A stretch of 64,000 nt of DNA, taken from NCBI GenBank assembly GCA_023078555.1, contig CM041196.1:2666001-2730000 (forward strand). The letters run 5' to 3'. A program made the position numbers and the translations under genes. This DNA comes from Ulva prolifera (lineage: Eukaryota > Chlorophyta > Ulvophyceae > Ulvales > Ulvaceae). The stretch's first letter is position 1. Each line of letters opens with the position of its first letter. This document shows positions 57,219 to 64,000 of this stretch, piece by piece. The notes beneath the pieces are model-generated. The model searched no databases, was not told the DNA's origin, and worked only from the letters and a program-made list of their open reading frames with translations.

Positions 57219-58011
57219 CCCGGGGCAAGGCGATGTCATATGGGGGCATCTTAATATCAAGACAATCGTGGCACCGTGCCATGTGACAGACTCGGCTGTT
57301 CACAGGAAACCACTCACGCAGCGCTAGCCCTGCAGAACAGTCAGCCTGCCAAGTCCTATCGTCCTAGCCTACTGAGTACTAGTCATCAATGCATCATATG
57401 CATCACGATCTTGCCCAATCGGGCAGTAAATCCAGCTCATCATTGGACAGTCTGCAAGTTCAAAGTTCTGCATGAAGGGATCATGAAGGGACATTATGGC
57501 CATGGTTGTCAATTGTTTCATGAAGGGAATGCCAGGCACTGGAATGCCAGGCACTGTTCACATATGCATATGTGATATCACATGGTATGACCGAATCACA
57601 ACAACAGTAATGTCCCTATAGTATGATGTAGCTACGTCATATCACGACATGTAACACGGAACTCGTGGCCGCCAGAGATCGAACGCCAGCCAGCTGGGTT
57701 TTACAAGGACCTGGGTGTGCCGGCCCGGGAGACGAGCTCAAGTTGAGGGAAGCTGCGAGGCAGGTGATCCGGCCTTTCTCGGCAGCTGCGCGCGCCCATG
57801 CGTGTGCTCATGAGTACACGCTTCAGGCACCGTCCATGCTCCCGGTGACAGGAACATTGCAGCTGGCGTCCATGTTCCAGACCTTTGTATGGCGCGACAG
57901 GATGTCATGAGTATAAATGCACGAGCCCCAGAACTGCACGTATATACAACTGACGCTCGCCACTCTCAGGACTGGAGATGTTCGATCCCTGAGTAAGCAC
58001 ACAGGAAACGT
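57219..58011. other. no gene seen
   Basis: Contains a direct repeat GGAATGCCAGGCACT (about 57525-57554) and CATATGCATATGTGATATCACATG-type palindromic words. A GTTCGATCC box near 57979 has no partner A box, so no tRNA is called. Confidence 0.4.
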
Positions 58012-58050
58012 TTGTCTTCTTCCGCTCACTAGAGCTCTTTTGTAACAGCG
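58012..58050 (+). mobile_element. family R insertion, copy 4 (12-bp target duplication)
   Basis: A 39-bp insertion between exact direct repeats CACAGGAAACGT (58000-58011 and 58051-58062). It carries TTGTCTTCTTCCGCTCACT and ends CTCTTTTGTAACAGCG. It is the most strongly truncated copy, and lies 117 bp upstream of the vWA-RBR start codon. Confidence 0.75.
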
Positions 58051-58166
58051 CACAGGAAACGTGCACGTGTCACCCCTGACAGTTGCAACGTCCCTGCTCA
58101 CGCGTGACAAGCTTCAGGACCACCCCTAGGCTAGCGCTGCGAGCCCGGTCGCTTTCGCGATCAGAG

Positions 58167-61100
58167 ATGGCTTTCGCAGAGGTTCAACGGGGCATCCGCG
58201 ATGGTGGCGACCTCACCGTGTGGTTCATGCTTGACAGAGTGCGCTCCTGCCAGTTCGATCCGCCGAGAGCTGTCGGTGATGCTGCAGCATATGCTGCGCT
58301 GCGTGCTGTGCCGCGCGTCCTCGACGAGCTCGAGCCGACTGATCGATGGCTGGGCGCTATAGCTAGTACTTCCGCGCTAAGTACCTGCCTCCCATTTTGC
58401 GCTGCGTGCTTTGCTATGCACAGCTTTTTGTGTTTCAAGATTTCGAGATCCTCTTCACGGTCACTTGAGTCGTCGCGATCTTTCTCGTTGCATTCGCGAG
58501 CTGCTATAGTATCTATATGCCTCTTCCGAGCCGGCAATATCATTATCTCGAGATATATCTCGAGATATAATCAGCTGCGTGGAGATGTACACAGTTGAAT
58601 TTCACGATCGCAACGATGCATATGACAACGGCACTTCCGAAAAGCCATCGATGTTCTGTATGTGCCAAACCTTACATGCGCCGTACTACGTAGTGCCTGG
58701 GGTGGTTTAGGATTGCTCTACATGTACAGCCTCTTCTGTACCGTTGGCAAGAGGGCAGAGGGCACACGTGCTGACATATGGCGGCGGTGCCGCTGCAGCA
58801 GTTTTAAACTAGTCCTGCTCATCATGATCAGTCCTGTGCGGGGCCTGCGTTGCTACCTGCCTCTCTGGCTATGTCATGCCTTTGTCCTGTACTACATCAC
58901 CTGCTCCGCACCGTGTGCACCCGGTGACCCACTGCACAACCGCCTCCGTCATAGCTTCTGAAGAATTCTTCACAGCCTGAGCTTACTCACTGCATACCTG
59001 TGTACATCAGTCAACATGAGTTCACGTGGCACACGCATGTAATGCGTCCCTTTGAATCCTGCACACAAGCAGTGACTGACTCCGGCTCCATGCATGTGCA
59101 GACGGGCTCCATGCACGCGTTCGGCGAGGCCTGCAAGCTCGTGCTGCCGGAGGTGCTCGCGCTCGTCTCCATCCTCGGCGCCGGCCGCGCCTGCCTGCGC
59201 TTCCTCTCGTACGGCGACTACGACACCCCCGCGTCCGTCGTCACCCCCGCCGCCGACGGCGCCGCGGCCCACACCGCGCTCGCCGATGTCCGCATCGACG
59301 GCGGCGGCGATTTCCCGGAAGCCGTCAAGACGGCCCTCCACACGCTCCTCTCTGACGCCGAGGCCGCCGCGGCCACCGCCCCCGCGGACTCGCCTGACAG
59401 CGCGGGCGCCCCGGCGCCAGCACACGTCCTCTTTCTCTTCACCGACGCCCCCCCGCACACGTCGGAGGAGGGCCCCCTTGCGTCGTCCGCGCGGCACATC
59501 GCGGCGGAGCGCGCGGCGCTCGGGGCAGAGTTCAGCTGGCGGCGGCTGTGCGGCCGCGCCGCCGCCGCAAACGTGGCGACCGTGACCTTCCTCCCGGAGC
59601 ACTCGCTCGCGTCGTGCGCGCTCTTCTACTCCCTGCTCGGGCCGATTGCGCCGCTGCCGCGGGCCGCGGCGGGCGAGATCTCGGCTGCGGTGGCCGCGGT
59701 GTTTCTGCACATGATGGGCGAGCCGGCGCCGGCGGTGGCGCTGCGGCGGTGCCCGGAGGCGGAACCGCCACTGGAGCTGCGGCGGTGGGAGAAGACGTAC
59801 CGGGTGATGATGCGTGACTACATCCTCCCGGAGCCGGCGCTGGTGGAGTATGACGTGGCCCGGCTCCCCCGTGATGCACCCCAGGTGAGTTGTGCCCGAC
59901 GACCGCCACACTGATCACGTATATGGATTCTGCTGTGGTATATCGCATGAGTGCTGGGAGCAGCGTGTGCTTGTCTGCAGAAGTACAGGTCAGCATGCCA
60001 CCGCTGCTTAAGCGCTTACCCCAGCGCTTACCCCATGCCACTCATGAGTTGCCCGAGCTTGGTGTTTACATTGGAGCCACGCCACGCCTGCTTGTCACAA
60101 GCGAGAGCTGCGTTGCCGCTGATCATGTGTCGCCGCTGCGGTCATCCGCGTCTTGTTCATCACACCTTGACGACTTGAAGCTGGCTGCGCCTGGAGCTCG
60201 AGACAGCTCACGGCTACCCGCCTTTGCTGTCGGACGGACACACTACATACACACATGCATGCACTATGTCCTTGTGACACATACACACGCTGGGAACCCT
60301 GGTGCAGGTGCAGTCTGTGCTCGGGGGCACGCTCACGCGGCTGCCGGCGCTGCTGAAGGCGGACGCCGTGCTGCGCGCTGAGACGGTGGGCCACCTCATG
60401 ACGCTCGCGACGCCGCAGCGCGTGCGCGCCCTGATGGCCAACGCGGCGCTCGGCAAGCTGTGGCGCGCGGTGGCCGCGTTCCGGCGGCACGACGAGCGCG
60501 TCGCCGAGCTGTGCAACCGCTTCGGCGCCGCCATGCAGGGCGACGTGGAGATGCAGGCCTGGGTCGAGTCGACCTACATGATGCAGGCACGCCCCCGTGA
60601 TACAGAGCCCCCATGGGACACATCCCCACGGAAGCATGTGGCTGAATGTTGCATTACAACCTGGTATGCAGTGGTGAACAGGCGATCGGCGGCTGTTTGG
60701 GCATCCTGCTGTAGCACACCAGGCCACTGTTGTCGGCACGATTGGCTGTCTTGCATTCTCACGCGGGGTTTGCATCTGGCGAACCGCGGCCTGCCATGGT
60801 GTATTTCTCTTCAAAGCGGGACACCGCCAATGCTGCGATCGTGACGCAATTGCCGTGACTTACAGGAGGAGATCGACGAGACGCTCTCCGCATGCGCACC
60901 GTCACTAGACCGCCTCGTCGCCGCGCCCGCCGCCGAGCGCTCCGGCGCGTTCCCGGAGCCCTCCCGCCGCGCCACCCTCGACCTCCTCCGCGGCGGCATC
61001 ACCGCCGACACTGCCGGCGGCGTCCTCGAGTTCCTCCGCTCCATCCACACCTCCCCCGCCCCCACCACACCTGCCGCCAACCCCACCGGATCCTTGGACG

Positions 61101-62920
61101 CATCAACGCCAGAAGTCGGCCAAGCTCAGACCGCCCCCTCTCTGGAGGACTCCTCCGCAGAGGAGGCGGAGGAGGCTGAGAGGTCGTGGGCACCGGAGGA
61201 CGGCATCCCCGCCACAATCCCGGATGCCCAGCTGTTCGCCGTGCTGTTGCACCTGTTGCACCCCGGCACCCTCGCGTCGAAGCGCGCCGCCGCGGTGGTC
61301 GCCGTGTTTGCGCTAGTCTCCGGCAACCCTGCGCTCACGCCCCGCGCGGAGCGCTGGCTCGCATCCGACGACATGCGTGGCCGCTGGACCGGCGCCGACG
61401 ACCCGGAGACCTACCCGGAGGTCTTCTCGGTGCAGTTCATGCATGTCGTGCGCAGCGTGCGGCAGCTGCTGACCGACGCCGAGGCCGCGTTCTTCGACAC
61501 CCTGTGGTACCTCTGGCGGTTCCGCCGCACGCAGCTCGTGCCGCTCAGGGTTCTCGTGGCCGCGGGGCTCCCGCGCGGAAAGCCGGAGGTGCGGCCGGAC
61601 CACCGCACGGCATGCCGGCAGTGCCGGCAGCTGCGGCCGATGAGCCTGGTGCTGCGGGGGACTTGCGTGTTCTGCGTGGACTCGGACCCGGCCGACGTGC
61701 CGGAGTGCGCCGCTGACGGGCAGCAGAAGTCACACATCGTGCAGTGCCGCGTGAAGACGTGCCGTGCATTCTACGCCGTGGAGCGGCCGCAGCGGCTCGC
61801 GTGTTCGCCAAAGTGCTACTACTGCCGGGAGCAGCAGCCGGCGCCGACGATCACATGCGCGCGGTGCGCCGCACGGCACATCTGCCCGGACGTGGCGCGC
61901 ATGCATGCCAAGGCGGTGCGGGCGTGGGTGTGCGCGCCGTGCGAGGCCGCGGCCGCGACCGGGGAGGACTCCAGCGCGGTGTATGCCGACGCGCCGCTCG
62001 GCGCGCTCATGCATGAGAACGACGGTCTTGGCACCGCCCTGGAGTACTGCGTCCCGATGGCCGCTGTCGAGGGCAAGCTGGCCGCCGCATTTCGAGCCCA
62101 CGAGGGAGCGCTCGCGCCGCAGGTGCCCACGGAGACCGCGCCGGGGCTGACGTGGCAGGGTGCGGCCGTGCTGAACTGCGCTGCAGTGACTGCGCAAACG
62201 CGTGATGTCGTGCGCCGCGCGGACGTTGTCACGCTGTGCACGCTGTGCTGCTGCAGCCGGCCGCTCGAGGCGATGGCGCCGGCGTGCGGAGGCTGCGACG
62301 TCGAGATCTGCCAGGACTGCATCCGCCGCTGGTACGGGGTCGCCCCGGGAACCCTACCCGTGAGCCCGGCGCAGCTACACTGCCCCTTCTGCAAGCGCGC
62401 GCCGCGGCGCCGGGTGCAGGTGTGCGGCCGCCGCAACCTCCCGCTCGAGATTCGACTGGACGAGGACATGGTGCTAGGGTTCTGCCGTCTGTGCCGGGTG
62501 ATCAAGGGTGCGGTGGCACGGGAGTGTGTGCGCGACGCGCCGGAGCGGGAGGCCTGGGCGTGCCACGATTGCGAGGAGCGGGTCGCTGCCGCGGAGGCCG
62601 CGGCGGCGGCGGCTGTCGCCGGCGATGCGGCAGTCGCGGCGCAGGCCCATGAGGAGGAGCGGCGGCTGGCACGCGGCGAGGCCGGCACGGCGCGGCGGCA
62701 GCCGGAGAGAGCGGCCGAGCTGGAGCGGGAGGGGGTGGTGCTGCTGCCGGGGATGCGAGAGTGCCCGGGGTGTGGCTATGGGACGGTGCGGAGCTCGGGG
62801 TGCTGGCACATGACGTGTGCTGTGTGCTGTGCGCACTGGTGCTGGTGCTGCGGTGGCGAGTACGATGCAGATGCCATTTATGAGCACATGGAGAACGAGC
62901 ACGGTGGGATTGGAATCTAG
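58167..62920 (+). CDS. vWA domain fused to RING/IBR/Rcat-like zinc fingers: putative RBR E3 ubiquitin ligase, 1,062 aa
   Basis: Exons: 58167-58238, 59102-59884, 60308-60586, 60866-62920, all phase 0. Joining exons 1 and 2 rebuilds the vWA metal site: LTVWFMLDR|TGSM gives D23-x-T25-x-S27, the MIDAS motif. Exon 2 continues the vWA fold with VLFLFTDAPPH. Residues ~628-720 hold CxxC zinc pairs (CRQCRQL, CYYCREQ, CARCAARHICP). Near 834-884 is a RING-like CTLC...CGGC...CQDC...CPFC array, then an IBR-like CRLC...CHDC. Residues 1011-1040 read CPGCGYGTVRSSGCWHM..., like the Rcat/RING2 domain, where the Cys of GC-x-HM (C1024) accepts ubiquitin. RBR ligases pass ubiquitin from E2 via that Cys to substrate. 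Linkers are Ala/Glu-rich. Exon 3 ends in a rare GC donor (CAG|GCACGC). Codon GC is very high. Substrate unknown; the middle fingers are atypical. Confidence 0.82.
60587..60865 (+). other. probable GC-AG intron in the vWA-RBR gene
   Basis: The reading frame of exon 3 and that of exon 4 join in phase 0 only if the donor is CAG|GCACGC and the acceptor TTACAG|GAG. The nearest GT in a usable position (CCCC|GTGATA) is in the wrong phase. A similar CAG|GCACTT site occurs near 10299. Confidence 0.6.
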
Positions 62921-64000
62921 GCTCATGCTGTTGAAAATATACTTGTATATGTAGATATGCCAATGCATAAAAACATGTTGTATTGCAGTGGGTGTGGCTA
63001 GGCTGAGCATATGAATGAAGTAGCCAGGCCGATAGGCGTTTGCACTGCATCATCAGAACTCGAGATGCGTGCACAGATGAATGGTGTAGGCTCAGGGATC
63101 TTGTCATGAAGAAGAACATGTGTTGTAAGTGAATGTTGTTCATTTATCATGCAGTGCATCTTCATGCTGGCATGCGGCCTGGTTAGAGTCTGAGGCAGGG
63201 CCACTTGCTCGAGTACTACAGATCGACTCTGTGGAAGCACACTGAAACAAACTTTTGACAGACAAATGGCCACTCAGTGGGATGCGTGCAGAACGCATGA
63301 GGCACACTGCAATTTTGCATAGGGCAGGGAGGGTGATCTCACTGCTGCCATTCAATTAGGCCAGTAGATGTGGTCAGGGGCTAGGAAGGCCGTCCAGGCA
63401 GGGCCTGGCGCCTGGAGTTTCTGCATTTTCTTGTACTCAACCGGATGAGAACATCTGGCATGGCGTCCGGAGAGCGCATTGTGGCCGTTACCATCTATTT
63501 GCCAGTATGAACCTCAGCATGCGCAGCAGTTAGTCGCAAGGAAGGGGATGATAAGTTCTGCCATCAACACAATCGTGGCCTGTCCTCGTCAACGGACGTG
63601 CCCCCCCCCTCACAACGTCATGTCATGCGTTTGTGCTGTTATCACCTAGTGTCTGGCCGTGCCCTCAGTGCATGGCTCACAATTCAAGAATGAATTGAAA
63701 CAGCGCAGCAACGGGCACAGGTTCGGCAGCTGCACCCGGGACAGAAGGAAGCAGAGCGCAGTCACAGGGCAGGCCCGAGGCCGCTTGTCTCTCACAGCAG
63801 CTGGGAAGAGCACACGCAGGCGCAACAAAAGCTGGCAGCTGGCACAGACGCAACAACAGCTGGCAGCTGCACCTGTTCAAACAGAAGGTAGCACAGAAGG
63901 TAAAAGATATGCAGCAAATGGGAACACTTCTGCACTCGGCACTGCCCCGGCTGTCAAATCCGTGAACACAGGGTCCACTGACAACAGCCCAGGATGGTGT
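62921..64000. other. 3' flank of the vWA-RBR gene, no further gene seen
   Basis: AT-richer sequence with only short frames. A repeated CAGCTGGCA word with GCAACAA(C/A)AGCTGGCAGCTG occurs near 63825-63870. No polyadenylation signal could be assigned with confidence. Confidence 0.4.

Noticed and set aside
57960-58000. tRNA-like GTTCGATCC box
   Set aside because: No A box at the expected distance and no acceptor-stem pairing.
58970-59911. 313-codon minus-strand ORF
   Set aside because: Antisense shadow of vWA exon 2, Arg/Gly-rich and without domain features.

Overview
The window looks like nuclear DNA of a GC-rich unicellular eukaryote, most likely a microalga; I cannot name the lineage. The evidence is spliced genes whose exons join in phase, introns of about 0.15-0.9 kb (one putative 40-nt exception), eukaryote-only families (a polycystin/TRPP channel, a cornichon COPII cargo receptor, an RBR-like ubiquitin ligase) and abundant eukaryotic-type mobile DNA. 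No operon, ribosome binding site, tRNA, rRNA or CRISPR array was seen. Introns mostly run from GTGCG(C/G) or GTGAG(T/C/G) to GCAG.

Layout. (1) 1-9892: a 2,020-bp tandem array of almost five indistinguishable units, entering from outside the window. Each unit carries one minus-strand three-exon candidate gene for a Gln-rich protein. (2) 9893-10551: weak minus-strand exons fused to the array edge. (3) 11070-20243, minus: an 11-exon polycystin-2-like channel gene (1,566 aa) with a roughly 470-residue acidic Pro/Ala-rich insertion in its extracellular domain. (4) 20.2-36 kb: gene-poor, full of short target-duplicated insertions, foldback elements, palindromes and an inverted coding-like duplication. 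(5) 36071-40933, plus: a two-exon gene for a large disordered Ser/Pro/Ala-rich protein. (6) 41-47 kb: weak exons and a two-exon cornichon gene (45387-45940, minus). (7) 48287-49984, minus: a helical-domain plus eight-WD40 protein, with a decayed relic near 56.9 kb. (8) 51-58 kb: mobile DNA, including a 1.57-kb element with terminal inverted repeats, a retroelement remnant, perfect palindromes and an interlocked pair of inverted repeats. (9) 58167-62920, plus: a four-exon gene joining a von Willebrand A domain to RING/IBR/Rcat-like zinc fingers. (10) 62921-64000: no confident gene.

The genes do not form one pathway. Four recognisable proteins fall into membrane signalling (polycystin channel), ER export (cornichon), a repeat scaffold (WD40) and ubiquitin transfer (vWA-RBR). 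The GC-rich genes sit as islands in lower-GC, repeat-rich DNA. The array genes and the weak ORFs have a much less biased third codon position than the island genes. All splice models are by eye and have no transcript support.
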